DNA from: Thermobifida fusca NBRC 14071 = JCM 3263
GTDB lineage: Bacteria > Actinomycetota > Actinomycetes > Streptosporangiales > Streptosporangiaceae
Length of the DNA: 64,000 bases
Assembly: GCF_001592045.1 (NCBI RefSeq)
Contig: NZ_BCWB01000017.1
Coordinates: forward strand, 186,001-250,000
Direction: 5' to 3'
The notes under the pieces: generated by a model
Database searches by the model: none
Seen by the model: the letters and a program-made list of their open reading frames with translations, nothing else
Told to the model about the DNA's origin: nothing
Translations under genes and position numbers: made by a program
Part shown: piece by piece, positions 33,462 to 42,891 of the stretch
How the letters are laid out: every line of letters begins with the position of its first letter
Position numbering within the stretch: the stretch's first letter is position 1

Positions 33462-35497
33462 TACCTCCCGCCACGTGCTTCCTCGGCTACGCCGCGCGCA
33501 CTCTCGTCCGCCCTGCCCTCGTCAGCGGCGCGGCATTCGACATTCGGGTGCTCGGTGAGCTGGGGCAGGAGTCCCACCTCGCACGCGTTCTGCTCCTCGG
33601 CCTGCTGGGCTCCCCCGCCGACCGCGATGATCCGCACGCGTACGTCGCTCTCGTCGAGCACCCGCTCCAGTTCCTCCTGGCCCAGCCCGGGGTCGTCCTG
33701 GATGCGCACCCCGTCGGTGATGACCACGAGGACCGCTTGGGGGGCCTGCTCTTTTTCCAGGGCGAGCACCCCGTCGCGGATCACTTCGCGCAGCGGGGTG
33801 GGCCGGTAGATGGGGGTGAGCCCTTCCACTGCGGAGATCAACCCTTGAGGGAGTTCGTCGCGGTGCACCATGTCCACGAGGGTGGCGGCGGTGGTCGCGG
33901 CTGCCCCGGTGTCGCCCGCCGGATAGGACCACAGTCCGAAGCGGTCCTGTTCCCGCAGGTCCCGGATGATCGTGGTCGCAGCGGTGCGGGCAGCGTCGAA
34001 CTGCTGCGGGAGCGAAGCCATCGACGTGGAACGGTCGAAGGCGAGCAGCACGGTCGCGGGTTCGGCGGCTTTCTCGTGCGCGGTCTTCGCCCGGGTCGCC
34101 CAGGAGAACCATTCCACGGCGTCGAACTGGGCCGCCCACTGGGGGATTTCCCCTTCCCGCGAGACGCCGTGGCCGGCCGCCAGCTCGGCGGCCGCAGCAC
34201 CCTGCCCGGTCACCGACCGGTATCCGGCGTAGACGCCGGAGCTGCGGTACGCCTCCTCGTCGTCGGCGAGGTCGAGGAGGAAGTCTTCGAACTTCCGGCG
34301 TTCCTTGGTGATGTCGTCGGGCTCTACCGTCTCCCAGTTCACCCGGATGAGCGGATGGTCGAGGAAGGGAAGGTCCGGACTGTAGCGGGGGACCAGGTCG
34401 GTTCTGATCCCCTCCGGGCAGTCAGGGGAGACGCTGTCGCTGGCGTGGTAGGCCCGGTACAGGGCCGCTTCACTGACCAGCGCGACCGTGTCGGACCCTG
34501 TGTCGAGGCGGCATAGAAGCGCCGCGCTGCTGTCCGCCCCCTCGTCCCCAACGAAACGGGCCTCGGCTTCTTCCACGTCGAGTATCCGGTCGTCTTCCAC
34601 CAGCAGGCGGGTCTGGTGGGCGCCGTGCAGCCGTCCCACCGAGGTCCACCGCAGTCCGGGGCGCGCCCAGTTCACGTCCGGGTCGTCGTAGGGAATTCCC
34701 GGTTCCACGTCGTGGGGAAATGTCGTGGGAACCGCCCAGACCAGCGGGGTCAGCCGCGTGGCCCCCAGGTATTCGAGCCCTCCTGCCTCTTCGTTGTGGT
34801 CGAGTTCCGCGCTCTTGATGATCCGCTTATCAACCGGGTTCACTAAATCGAGGTATTCAACAGTGGATTCAGGAATCCAGTAATGGGGTTTGGCTCCTAA
34901 AGAGCGGTCGATGAGATAACTAGGCCCTGTTGATCCGGATCCGGGTTCCGCGGTGGTGGGAAGCTGCCAGTTGTTCTGCAAAGTCTTCTGGACGACTTCT
35001 GTCGTTCCCGCCGAGTAGACCACCACGTCTGCCGGTCGGCATCCGCCGTTTTCGTCACGGCGCATGATCTCGTATTTGTCGGCGGCGGCTCGCAGCACCG
35101 CTTCACTGTCTGTCGCGGTGGCGACGACGATCTGGGTGGGGATCGGGCACGCGGGCCGCAGTATCGGCCAGATCCAGGGGGCGAGGAAAGCGGCCGCGGC
35201 GATCCCGGCCAGCACGGTGAGGACGTATCCGGTGACGGGCGAGTCAGGCAGCGTTTTAGCGACGAGGCGGAGTCCTTCGTGCGGGCTGTCCCGCTGTGCG
35301 TGCGCGAGGAGCAAGATGAGGGACCCGGAGAAGAGGAGGAGCGAGCCGACCCAGAGGAGGTCTCCCAGCAGCGCGCCGAGGGTCTGCCCCAAGAACTCCT
35401 GCCACAGGGCGATGAAGAACGAGGAGAGAACTGTGGCGGCGACGAATATGAAAGATTTGGACTTTTTTGTCGTACCGCGCTGGTCGGTCTGGGTCAT
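33461..35497 (-). CDS. Membrane-anchored VWA protein with binding-protein-like domain
   Basis: A 678-residue protein. Three membrane segments lie in the first 130 residues (SFIFVAATVLSSFFIALW; LGDLLWVGSLLLFSGSLILL; VLTVLAGIAAAAFLAPWIW). An extracytoplasmic region starting IVVATATDSEAVLRAAADKY resembles a periplasmic binding fold. A C-terminal von Willebrand factor A domain has the MIDAS motif LLAFDRSTSMASLP near residue 487 and VLVVITDGVRIQDDPG. VWA domains bind ligands through a metal ion. ATG at 35495-35497 with GGAG 11 bases upstream. It is coupled to the solute-binding lipoprotein gene. The system's role is unknown; an envelope sensor or receptor is inferred. Confidence 0.84.
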   Translation of the reverse strand: MTQTDQRGTTKKSKSFIFVAATVLSSFFIALWQEFLGQTLGALLGDLLWVGSLLLFSGSLILLLAHAQRDSPHEGLRLVAKTLPDSPVTGYVLTVLAGIAAAAFLAPWIWPILRPACPIPTQIVVATATDSEAVLRAAADKYEIMRRDENGGCRPADVVVYSAGTTEVVQKTLQNNWQLPTTAEPGSGSTGPSYLIDRSLGAKPHYWIPESTVEYLDLVNPVDKRIIKSAELDHNEEAGGLEYLGATRLTPLVWAVPTTFPHDVEPGIPYDDPDVNWARPGLRWTSVGRLHGAHQTRLLVEDDRILDVEEAEARFVGDEGADSSAALLCRLDTGSDTVALVSEAALYRAYHASDSVSPDCPEGIRTDLVPRYSPDLPFLDHPLIRVNWETVEPDDITKERRKFEDFLLDLADDEEAYRSSGVYAGYRSVTGQGAAAAELAAGHGVSREGEIPQWAAQFDAVEWFSWATRAKTAHEKAAEPATVLLAFDRSTSMASLPQQFDAARTAATTIIRDLREQDRFGLWSYPAGDTGAAATTAATLVDMVHRDELPQGLISAVEGLTPIYRPTPLREVIRDGVLALEKEQAPQAVLVVITDGVRIQDDPGLGQEELERVLDESDVRVRIIAVGGGAQQAEEQNACEVGLLPQLTEHPNVECRAADEGRADESARGVAEEARGGR

Positions 35498-35666
35498 GTC
35501 AGGGCGGACTCCAAAGCCACAAAGGTGACTGGCCGGGACCGCCTACGCCACCTCCTTTAGGCACTCCAGGATATGCGTCGTCAATCACATTTTCCACCCT
35601 ATGTGTGGTTGCTCCAATTGGTCAGACTTTACCCGTGACGTGGCCATACATAACCCTCTTCACCTT

Positions 35667-35693
35667 TCGCGACATTTTCCAACGTCGTCGCGA
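35667..35693. repeat. Inverted repeat in the VWA upstream region
   Basis: TCGCGAC (35667-35673) and GTCGCGA (35687-35693) are separated by 13 bases. This could be a dyad operator for the leftward VWA gene, whose ATG lies about 170 bases away. Confidence 0.35.
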
Positions 35694-35873
35694 CCCACCA
35701 AAACACTCGACCACGCTCTGTTTTCACGGAATTCCGATGCGTAATACAGAACCGCTATTCCGTCACCATGGGTCGTAATCATTCCGCTCATCAGATCGGA
35801 ACGAATTCCGTGCAGCAGCCTGCCAGTGGAGCGCGGGCACGCCTCCACCCCGGCCTACGGAGATTCGCGGTGG

Positions 35874-35898
35874 CAGAAAGCCCCCCGGTCGAGGGGGC
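35874..35898 (-). terminator. Terminator of the GNAT gene
   Basis: On the minus strand GCCCCC-TCGACC-GGGGGGC is followed by TTTCTG, ten bases beyond the GNAT stop codon. It is a short GC-rich stem with a weak U-tract. Confidence 0.65.
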
Positions 35899-35907
35899 GG
35901 CGGCCGG

Positions 35908-36750
35908 CTAGAACAGGATCGACATGACTTCGCCGATCTCTTCAAAACCCACTTTGCGGTAGACGGCGCGGGCCGGAGCGTTGAAGTCGTTGACGTAGAG
36001 GGTGACGACAGGGGCGAATTCCGCGAGCGCATACCGCACCACGGCAGCCATCCCGGCCACCGCGTGGCCGCGGCCCCGCAGCTCCGGATGCACCCAGACC
36101 CCCTGTATTTGGCAGGCCCGCGGGGTGACCGCGCCGATCTCCGCTTTGAACACCACCCGGCCGTCCTCGATCCGGGCGAATGCGCGGCCCATCCGGATCA
36201 GTTCCTCCACCCGGGCCCGATACAGCAGGCCGCCGTCCCCGACATCCGGGGGCAGCCCGACTTCTTCGGTGAACATGGCGATACTGGCAGGCAGCAGGAT
36301 GCCCAGCTCGTCGAGCCGGACCCGCCGCACGAGCGGGTCGGCGGGCACCGCAGGCTCCTGGGAGGTGGCCATCACCGGTTGCCGGGCCCGGATTGCCCGG
36401 GCAGGCCCCCAGTAGGGCCGCAGCCTGCGCCACAGGTCGGTCACGGCCGGGATCGGCCCCACGATCGACGAGCAGCGCCGCCCCTGCCAGCGAGCGCGGT
36501 TGGCGAAGTGTCGGATCGCTTCGGGACCCGCGTTGACGGGGATCAGGTTCGCACCCGCGTAGCACAGCGCGGTAATGGCTTCGTCTTCGATGTACCCCCA
36601 CACTTCCGCGCCGAGCCGCGCAGGATCCAGGCCCGCGACGCGCAGCCGGGAGGCGACGAACACGTTCCCGACCGGATCCCGGTCAAGCAGCGCGCACACC
36701 TCGGGATAGTCCCGTTCCCCAAGCACCCGGATCGGCGAGGTCCGTAGCAT
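35908..36750 (-). CDS. DUF4081-GNAT acetyltransferase
   Basis: A 280-residue protein with an N-terminal DUF4081 domain (CALLDRDPVGNVFVASRL, EVWGYIEDEAITALCYAGAN) and a C-terminal GNAT fold. The acetyl-CoA loop is in WVHPELRGRGHAVAGMAAVV, followed by VTLYVNDFNAPARAVYRKVG. This family sits next to ispG in many actinobacteria. Its substrate is unknown. ATG at 36748-36750 with GAGGTG at an eight-base spacing was preferred to GTG at 36759. Here a secreted peptidase gene is inserted between it and ispG. Confidence 0.9.
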   Translation of the reverse strand: MLRTSPIRVLGERDYPEVCALLDRDPVGNVFVASRLRVAGLDPARLGAEVWGYIEDEAITALCYAGANLIPVNAGPEAIRHFANRARWQGRRCSSIVGPIPAVTDLWRRLRPYWGPARAIRARQPVMATSQEPAVPADPLVRRVRLDELGILLPASIAMFTEEVGLPPDVGDGGLLYRARVEELIRMGRAFARIEDGRVVFKAEIGAVTPRACQIQGVWVHPELRGRGHAVAGMAAVVRYALAEFAPVVTLYVNDFNAPARAVYRKVGFEEIGEVMSILF

Positions 36751-36894
36751 CCGTATCACCTCACCTGCGCGTTTCCAGGGCGGGATCGGCTTCCGCCTCA
36801 GGGCAATCGTAGCCGCGGTACCGGTACGGGAAACGCACTGCTGCGCTCTTTTCTTACCGGTTTGACGGTTTGCCGACCATGATTTACCGCAAGA

Positions 36895-38460
36895 TCACCT
36901 TTCTTGGGCGTATCGGAGGACTGTCCGGGCGTCTTCACTGTCCTTCTGTACAGGGGACGGTTCCGGCAAGGGCCGGGCCGCGCAGGTCAGGTCGGCGCCG
37001 TCAGCTCCGCCCTGCGCGGCGGGCAGGGTACCGTCGCGCAGATAGGCGGTGAGCGTGTCGTCGATGCACGGGTTGCCGCTGAGCGAAATACCGTGGTCCA
37101 CTCCCCCGTCTTCGATGACGAGCCGCCCGTGCGGGAACCGGGCCCGCATCGCATAGGCCCCGTCCACCGGGGTCGGCCCGTCCGCGGTGGCGTGCAGGAG
37201 CAGGGCGCTGTCCACCGCGGTGCCGTCCACGTCGAACCAGGGACGGGCCGGGGCGGACCAGAATCGACACGGCGCGTTGTACCAGACGTTGTTCCACGCG
37301 ATGAAGGGTGCGTCGCGGTGGGTTTTCACCGCGTCCTCCCGCCACCTCCCCCAGTCGGCAGGCCACGGCGCATCCGTGCACTCGGTGGCCAGGTAGGCCC
37401 CGTACTCGGGGTCGCTGGCGGCGTCTTCCCCCAACCTCTCGTGGAGGTCCAGCAGCAGGGTGCTGTCGTCGTGGACGACCTGCGCGGACAGGGCTTGGGC
37501 GATCGGCGGCCAGGCCGCGCTGGTGTAGGCGACGTAGAGGACGAGGGTCTCCAGCTCGGTGGGGCCGAGGAGACCGGCGAGCGGCTGCCGGGCCAGTTCG
37601 TCCCGCAGCGCAAAGTAGCGGTCGGCGACCTGGTCCCCCGTGGTTCCCAGCCCGTAGGTGTCGTGGTGGCGGGCAGCCCAGGCGAAGAAGTGGCGGGCAG
37701 TGGCGTCCAGGGAGCGGCTCTGCGCCACGTTCCCCTCATACCAGGGCCGACCAGGGTGGACGATGCTGTCCAGCACGAGGCGGCGCACCCGCTCGGGGTA
37801 GCGGGTGGCATAGACCGCGCCCAGGTAGGTGCCGTACGAGTAGCCGAGGTAGTCGATCTGCGCCACGCCGAGCGCCCGCCGGAGAGCGTCCAGGTCGGTG
37901 GCGTGGTCCACGGTGGTCATGTGGTGCAGGAGGGGCCCTGAATGCTCCGCGCAGGCGCGCGCATAGGCGGCGGCCCGGTCCACGAGCTCTTGCTCGGCCT
38001 GCTCGTCCGCGGGAACCGTGTCGGGGCGCACCGGGGCGAAGTAGGCGGGATCGCAGACGACAGCGGGCCGGGACGCGCCTGTCCCCCGCGGGTCGAAGCC
38101 CACGACGTCGTAGGCGGCGCGCAGGTCGTCAGGGAGCCGCATAGCGACAATGCCCGCCCAGGCACGGCCGGGACTGCCTGGGCCTCCCGGGTTGACGACC
38201 AGCACCCCGCGCCGCTGCCCGCTCGCCGGCACCCGGGAGAGGGCGAGCACCACGGTCTCGCCAGCGGACGGGCCGCGCCCGTGGTCGAGGGGGACGCTGA
38301 GTTCCGCGCACTCCAGCAGGATCTCGTCGTCGGGGGGTTCCAGGTCGGCGCACTCAGACCAGTCCAGGATGTCGTCCGCTGCCGCGGGCACAGCCGTCCC
38401 GGAGGCGGCCAGCACGCCCGCCACCACAGCCCCGACCAGCTTCGCCACCACGTACCGCAT
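36895..38460 (-). CDS. Secreted TAP-type alpha/beta hydrolase (tripeptidyl aminopeptidase-like)
   Basis: A 521-residue exported serine hydrolase. The signal peptide is MRYVVAKLVGAVVAGVLAAS, ending near AVPAAA. The oxyanion region is VLVVNPGGPGSPGRAWA, the FDPRGTG turn is present, and the nucleophile elbow is GYSYGTYLGAVYA. The acid residue is probably in LHATADGPTPVDGAYAM, and the His is in VIEDGGVDHGISLSGNPCID within the C-terminal TAP domain. These enzymes release tripeptides from secreted proteins, as in Streptomyces SlpD/SlpE. ATG at 38458-38460 with GAGGCGGG upstream. It is flanked by ispG on the same strand, behind the ispG terminator. Confidence 0.88.
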   Translation of the reverse strand: MRYVVAKLVGAVVAGVLAASGTAVPAAADDILDWSECADLEPPDDEILLECAELSVPLDHGRGPSAGETVVLALSRVPASGQRRGVLVVNPGGPGSPGRAWAGIVAMRLPDDLRAAYDVVGFDPRGTGASRPAVVCDPAYFAPVRPDTVPADEQAEQELVDRAAAYARACAEHSGPLLHHMTTVDHATDLDALRRALGVAQIDYLGYSYGTYLGAVYATRYPERVRRLVLDSIVHPGRPWYEGNVAQSRSLDATARHFFAWAARHHDTYGLGTTGDQVADRYFALRDELARQPLAGLLGPTELETLVLYVAYTSAAWPPIAQALSAQVVHDDSTLLLDLHERLGEDAASDPEYGAYLATECTDAPWPADWGRWREDAVKTHRDAPFIAWNNVWYNAPCRFWSAPARPWFDVDGTAVDSALLLHATADGPTPVDGAYAMRARFPHGRLVIEDGGVDHGISLSGNPCIDDTLTAYLRDGTLPAAQGGADGADLTCAARPLPEPSPVQKDSEDARTVLRYAQER

Positions 38461-38592
38461 TGATCCCGCCTCTGTGAGTGACAGCAGTTCCGGGGGCATT
38501 CTGCCGAGGCGGGGCCGCAGAGTCAGGAAACGACACTCCCCTCCCCGCGGGCAGGGCTGGGGTCTCCGGTGTTTCAGGACCGGTGTCCCACC

Positions 38593-38620
38593 AAAAAAAA
38601 GGGGGGCCGGTCCGGCCCCC
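38593..38620 (-). terminator. Strong rho-independent terminator of ispG
   Basis: On the minus strand GGGGGCCGG-ACCGGCCCCC forms a tight stem followed by eight T residues. It starts 18 bases after the ispG stop and is the most canonical terminator in the window. Confidence 0.93.
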
Positions 38621-38638
38621 GCGCGAAGACTGTGCGGT

Positions 38639-39796
38639 CTAGCCCGCCACGTCCACGCTGGGCTGGCCCGAGGGCACGCCTTCGGCGCGCATCTCCTCAG
38701 CGATCCGCAGAGCCTCCTCGATCAGGGTTTCCACGATCTGCGACTCCGGCACCGTCTTGATGACCTTGCCCTTGACGAAGATCTGGCCCTTGCCGTTGCC
38801 GGAGGCCACGCCCAGGTCCGCTTCACGGGCCTCACCGGGGCCGTTGACCACGCATCCCATGACCGCCACGCGCAGCGGCACGTCCAGCCCTTCCAGGCCC
38901 GCGGTGACCCGGTTGGCGAGGGTGTAGACGTCGACTTGGGCCCGTCCGCAGCTCGGGCAGGAGACGATCTCCAGGCCGCGCTGCCGCAGCCCGAGCGACT
39001 CCAGGATCTGGATGCCGACCTTGACCTCTTCCGCGGGGGGAGCCGACAGGGAGACCCGGATCGTGTCGCCGATACCTTCGGCCAGCAGTGCACCGAAAGC
39101 CACCGCGGACTTGATCGTGCCTTGGAAGGCCGGGCCCGCTTCGGTGACCCCCAGGTGCAGCGGGTAGTCGCAGCGTTCGGCGAGCATCCGGTAGGCGCGG
39201 ATCATGACGACCGGGTCGTGGTGCTTGACCGAGATCTTGATGTCGTGGAAGCCGTGCTCTTCGAACAGGGAGCACTCCCACAGGGCTGATTCCACGAGCG
39301 CTTCGGCCGTGGCCTTGCCGTACTTGGCGAGCAGCCGCTTGTCCAGCGACCCGGCGTTGACGCCGATCCGGATCGGGATCCCCGCTTCAGAGGCGGCCTT
39401 GGCGATCTCCCCGACCTTGTCGTCGAACTTCTTGATGTTGCCCGGGTTGACGCGTACCGCCGCGCAGCCCGCGTCGATCGCGGCGAACACGTACTTGGGC
39501 TGGAAGTGGATGTCGGCGATCACCGGGATCTGCGATTTCTTCGCGATGATCGGCAGCGCTTCAGCGTCGTCGGCGCTCGGCACCGCGACCCGCACGATCT
39601 GGCACCCCGCCGCGGTCAGCTCGGCGATCTGCTGCAGCGTGGCGTTGATGTCCGCGGTGACCGTGGTGGTCATCGACTGCACCGAGATAGGAGCGTCGCC
39701 GCCCACGGGGACGTTGCCGACCATGACCTGCCGCGTTTTGCGGCGCGGCGCCAGCGGCTGCGGAGGAGCAACGGGCATTCCGAGATCGACGGACAC
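38639..39796 (-). CDS. ispG: 4-hydroxy-3-methylbut-2-enyl diphosphate synthase
   Basis: The 4Fe-4S enzyme IspG (GcpE) converts MEcPP to HMBPP, the sixth step of the MEP isoprenoid pathway. The 385 residues carry the TIM-barrel part ([68 protein letters not shown]) and the C-terminal iron-sulphur domain with cysteines in [13 protein letters not shown] and [14 protein letters not shown] at 39794-39796 with GAGGTGA. Together with dxr, 1.6 kb upstream on the same strand, it gives two MEP steps here; an M50 protease gene lies between them, as in mycobacteria. Confidence 0.97.
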
Positions 39797-39979
39797 GCGA
39801 TTTCACCTCGCTGGCCGCCGGGGTGGCCGACGGCATCGCTCGACTTACTTGGTTACCGGGGAACGTCGCCGCGGCGCAGACCTGCGTCGCGGCAGGGCAC
39901 GGGGGATGGAGACCTCGCCGTGAGTCGATGTGTCACAAGGCTACCCGGATCGGGCACCGTTCCCTGCCATGGTCGGGCT

Positions 39980-40011
39980 GGGAACGCCTCGGACTTCGCC
40001 CAGGCATTCCC
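39980..40011 (-). terminator. Hairpin after the M50 protease gene
   Basis: GGGAACGCCT (39980-39989) and AGGCATTCCC (40002-40011) pair with one mismatch, about 50 bases past the M50 stop. There is no clear U-tract; the 267-base gap before ispG also holds the ispG promoter region. Confidence 0.45.
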
Positions 40012-40063
40012 GCTGGTTCACCTGTGTGTTGCCGACGTATCACCGAAGGTACTCCCCGGGCTG

Positions 40064-41416
40064 CTAGTAGATCAGGCGGACCGGGTTGACGATGTCGGCG
40101 ACCAGCAGCATCAGACTGAAGCCCACGAAGCAGGCGACCATGATGTAGGCCACGGGCATGAGCTGGGCCACATCGAAAGGTCCGGGGTCGGGGCGTTTGA
40201 AGATCCGGGCGGTCCAGCGGCGGACCGACTCCCACAGCGCGCCGACGATATGCCCGCCGTCCAGCGGCAGGATCGGCAGCATGTTGAAGGCGAAGAGGAA
40301 CAGGTTGATCCCGGCCAGCAGGTTGATCAGCATCGCGACCCGGTCCAGGACGGGGGCGGGCATCGCGAGGATCTCGCCGCTGATGCGGGAGGCGCCGACC
40401 ACGCCGACGGGGGAGTCGGGGGTGCGTTCCGCGCCGAGGAACGCCGCCGCGAACACGTCGGGGATCTTCGACGGCAGCGTGATGATCGCCTTGCCGACGG
40501 AGACCACGGTGTCACCGAAGAACGCAGCGGTCTCTGCGGCGCTGAGCGTCTGCCGCTGCTCTTGCGGCGCGAAACCGAGGAAGCCGGCGGTGACCGTCTC
40601 CGGGATCTGCCGTCCTTCCTCGTCGAGGATCGGATCGCCGTCGGCGTCCCGGCGGACGACCGTGTTGCCGTCCTCGTCCCGTTTCACCACCTGGTTTTCG
40701 ATGAAGTCGGCGTGCAGGGTGATCTTCTCGCCGTCCCGGATCACGTCGACCGTGCCGGGACCGATGTGCGCGCGGATCGCGGACTGCACGGCCTCCCAGT
40801 CGGGGGTGGGCTGGCCGTTGACCGCGACGATCCGGTCGCCGACTTGCAGCCCGGCCGCGGCAGCGGGGGACGGGTCGGCGTCCTCCGGGCATTCGCTGGT
40901 CGCCGCGGTGGCGGGCACCACGCATTCGTGGACGGCGCCGACCACGGTGGTGGGCTGGTAGACGCCGATCCCCATGAGCAGGACCGCGAACAGGACCACG
41001 GCCAGGACGAGGTTCATGAACGGCCCGCCGAACATGACGATGAGCCGTTTCCACGGCGGCCGCTGGTAGAACTGCCGGTCTTCGTCGCCGGGTTCGACTT
41101 CCACGTAGGACGCTTCACGCGCGTCCTCGATCATGGCGCGCCACCGCGACATGGGCTTGTCGGGGTCGGCGGGCGCGGCGGGCGGGATCATCCCGACCAT
41201 GCGCACGTATCCGCCGAGCGGGATCGCTTTGAGGCCGTACTCGGTGTCGCCGCGTTTGACCGACCACAGCGTTTTTCCGAAGCCGACCATGTACTGGGTG
41301 CAGCGGATACCGAACAGCTTGGCCGGTACCAGGTGTCCCAGCTCATGCCAGGCGATTGAGAACAGCAGGCCGAGGATCATGAGGACGATCCCCAGCACGG
41401 TCAGCAACGCCACCAT
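40064..41416 (-). CDS. M50 site-2 protease (Rip1/RseP-type)
   Basis: A 450-residue intramembrane metalloprotease of the S2P family. The zinc site is in SIAWHELGHLVPAKLFGIRC (HExxH), with the second motif in NMLPILPLDGGHIVGALWES. A PDZ domain (GLQVGDRIVAVNGQPTPDWE) lies between them, and there are four membrane segments. Actinobacterial orthologues such as mycobacterial Rip1 cleave anti-sigma factors and other membrane proteins. ATG at 41414-41416 with GAGGAGAC. The gene begins ten bases after the dxr stop and is cotranscribed with it. Confidence 0.94.
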   Translation of the reverse strand: MVALLTVLGIVLMILGLLFSIAWHELGHLVPAKLFGIRCTQYMVGFGKTLWSVKRGDTEYGLKAIPLGGYVRMVGMIPPAAPADPDKPMSRWRAMIEDAREASYVEVEPGDEDRQFYQRPPWKRLIVMFGGPFMNLVLAVVLFAVLLMGIGVYQPTTVVGAVHECVVPATAATSECPEDADPSPAAAAGLQVGDRIVAVNGQPTPDWEAVQSAIRAHIGPGTVDVIRDGEKITLHADFIENQVVKRDEDGNTVVRRDADGDPILDEEGRQIPETVTAGFLGFAPQEQRQTLSAAETAAFFGDTVVSVGKAIITLPSKIPDVFAAAFLGAERTPDSPVGVVGASRISGEILAMPAPVLDRVAMLINLLAGINLFLFAFNMLPILPLDGGHIVGALWESVRRWTARIFKRPDPGPFDVAQLMPVAYIMVACFVGFSLMLLVADIVNPVRLIY

Positions 41417-41426
41417 GTACGTCTCC

Positions 41427-42701
41427 TCATCCCTGCCGGGAGATGAGCTCCTTGGCCCGTTGTCGGGCCCAGTCGTCGGCTTCGTAGACATCTTCGAGCC
41501 GCGGCACAGTCCCTCGGCTCTCTCCCCGGTGTTCTGAGACTACCCGCGCCACGGTGTCCAGGATCGCCGGAAATGCCAGACGCCCGGCGAGGAAAGCGGC
41601 GACGGCCTCCTCGTTGGCGGCGTTGTACACGGCCGGCGCGGTCCCGCCCACAGATCCGACTTCGCAGGCCAGCCGCACGGCGGGGAACGCCTCGTGGTCG
41701 AGGGGTTCGAAGGTCCACTGGTGGGCCCGGGTCCAGTCGATGGCGGGAGCGGCTTCCGGGACCCGGTCCGGCCAGGCGATGCCGTAGGCGATGGGGATGC
41801 GCATGCTGGGCGGGCTCGCCTGGGCGATGGTGGAGCCGTCGACGTACTCCACCATCGAGTGGATGACCGACTGCGGGTGGACGACGACCTCGATCTGTTC
41901 GAAGGGGATGTCGAAGAGCAGGTGCGCTTCGATGACTTCCAGCCCTTTGTTGACCAGGGTCGCGGAGTTGATGGTGATGACCGGGCCCATGCGCCACGTG
42001 GGGTGGGCGAGCGCCTGCTCGGGGGTGACGTCGGCGAGCTCGGCGGAGGAGCGGCCGCGGAACGGTCCGCCGCTGGCGGTGATGACGAGGCGGCGCACGT
42101 GGTCGCGGCGGGCGGCGAGGTTGCCTTGCGCCAGGCTGGTGAGCTGGTCGGCGGGCAGGCGGGGGAAGCACTGGGCGATCGCGTAGTGCTCGGAGTCCAC
42201 GGGCACGATCTGTCCGGGGACGGCGAGCTCCCGGACGAGCGGGCCGCCGATGATCAGCGATTCTTTGTTGGCAAGGGCGAGCAGCCGTCCGGCGCGCAGC
42301 GCAGCGAGGGTGGATTCCAGGCCGAGCGCCCCGGTGATGCCGTTGAGCACCACGTCGCAGTCCCAGGCGGCGAGCTCCGCGACTCCTTCGGGTCCGGCTA
42401 GGACTTTGGCGGCACTGCCCCGTGCGGAGAGCTTGTCGCGCAGTTCAGCGGCTTTGACGGCGTCGGCGACCGCGACGGCTTGGACGTCGAGGGCGCAGGC
42501 TTGGTCGGCGAGCAGGTCGAGGCGTCCGCCGCCAGCGGCGAGTCCGACCACGTCGAAGCGGTGGGGTTCTTGCCGGACCACCTCGATGGCTTGGGTGCCG
42601 ATCGATCCGGTGGAGCCGAGGATGACGACTCTGCGTGGCATGCGGGCAGCCGGTGCGGGGGTCGGGTCGAACACCTCTTGGGGTGGAACAGCAGTGGTCA
42701 C
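41427..42701 (-). CDS. dxr: 1-deoxy-D-xylulose 5-phosphate reductoisomerase
   Basis: DXR (IspC) converts DXP to MEP with NADPH and is the target of fosmidomycin. The 424 residues show the nucleotide motif VVILGSTGSIGTQAIEVVRQ, the metal and substrate residues in PVDSEHYAIAQCF and TASGGPFRG, and the flexible loop and signature HPTWRMGPVITINSATLVNK followed by GLEVIEAHLLF. GTG at 42699-42701 gives a 20-residue lead before MPRRVVIL, as in other actinobacteria; ATG at 42639-42641 is the alternative. It heads the dxr-M50 transcript. Confidence 0.96.
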   Translation of the reverse strand: MTTAVPPQEVFDPTPAPAARMPRRVVILGSTGSIGTQAIEVVRQEPHRFDVVGLAAGGGRLDLLADQACALDVQAVAVADAVKAAELRDKLSARGSAAKVLAGPEGVAELAAWDCDVVLNGITGALGLESTLAALRAGRLLALANKESLIIGGPLVRELAVPGQIVPVDSEHYAIAQCFPRLPADQLTSLAQGNLAARRDHVRRLVITASGGPFRGRSSAELADVTPEQALAHPTWRMGPVITINSATLVNKGLEVIEAHLLFDIPFEQIEVVVHPQSVIHSMVEYVDGSTIAQASPPSMRIPIAYGIAWPDRVPEAAPAIDWTRAHQWTFEPLDHEAFPAVRLACEVGSVGGTAPAVYNAANEEAVAAFLAGRLAFPAILDTVARVVSEHRGESRGTVPRLEDVYEADDWARQRAKELISRQG

Positions 42702-42873
42702 ACCCCCATTGTGGCGTAGCGTCCGCTTCGTTTGTCCTGGATCGGCGGCTTCGAGGGCGCGGTACCGGTGAAGCCAGGAGACACGCAGCCCAGTGGCCTT
42801 CCCCACCAGGAAGAGTGAGTGCCTTCACAAGAAGGCCTTTACAAAAGACTTATCCCGGCTTTAACTTAACGAC

Positions 42874-42888
42874 GAAGTAACTTACTTC
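42874..42888. promoter_or_regulatory. Perfect 15-bp palindrome upstream of the S15 hydrolase gene
   Basis: GAAGTAA-C-TTACTTC is exactly symmetric, in an AT-rich stretch of the divergent dxr/S15 hydrolase interval. It looks like a repressor operator of the TetR or GntR size class. It lies 101 bases before the ATG at 42989. Confidence 0.45.
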
Positions 42889-42891
42889 ACA

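Larger units (their letters stand above)
35498..35907. other. Non-coding interval upstream of the VWA gene
   Basis: About 410 bases, AT-richer than average, with no supported gene. It includes an inverted repeat TCGCGAC/GTCGCGA (35667-35693) and, at its left end, the leader of the VWA gene. The right end holds the terminator of the GNAT gene. Confidence 0.55.
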
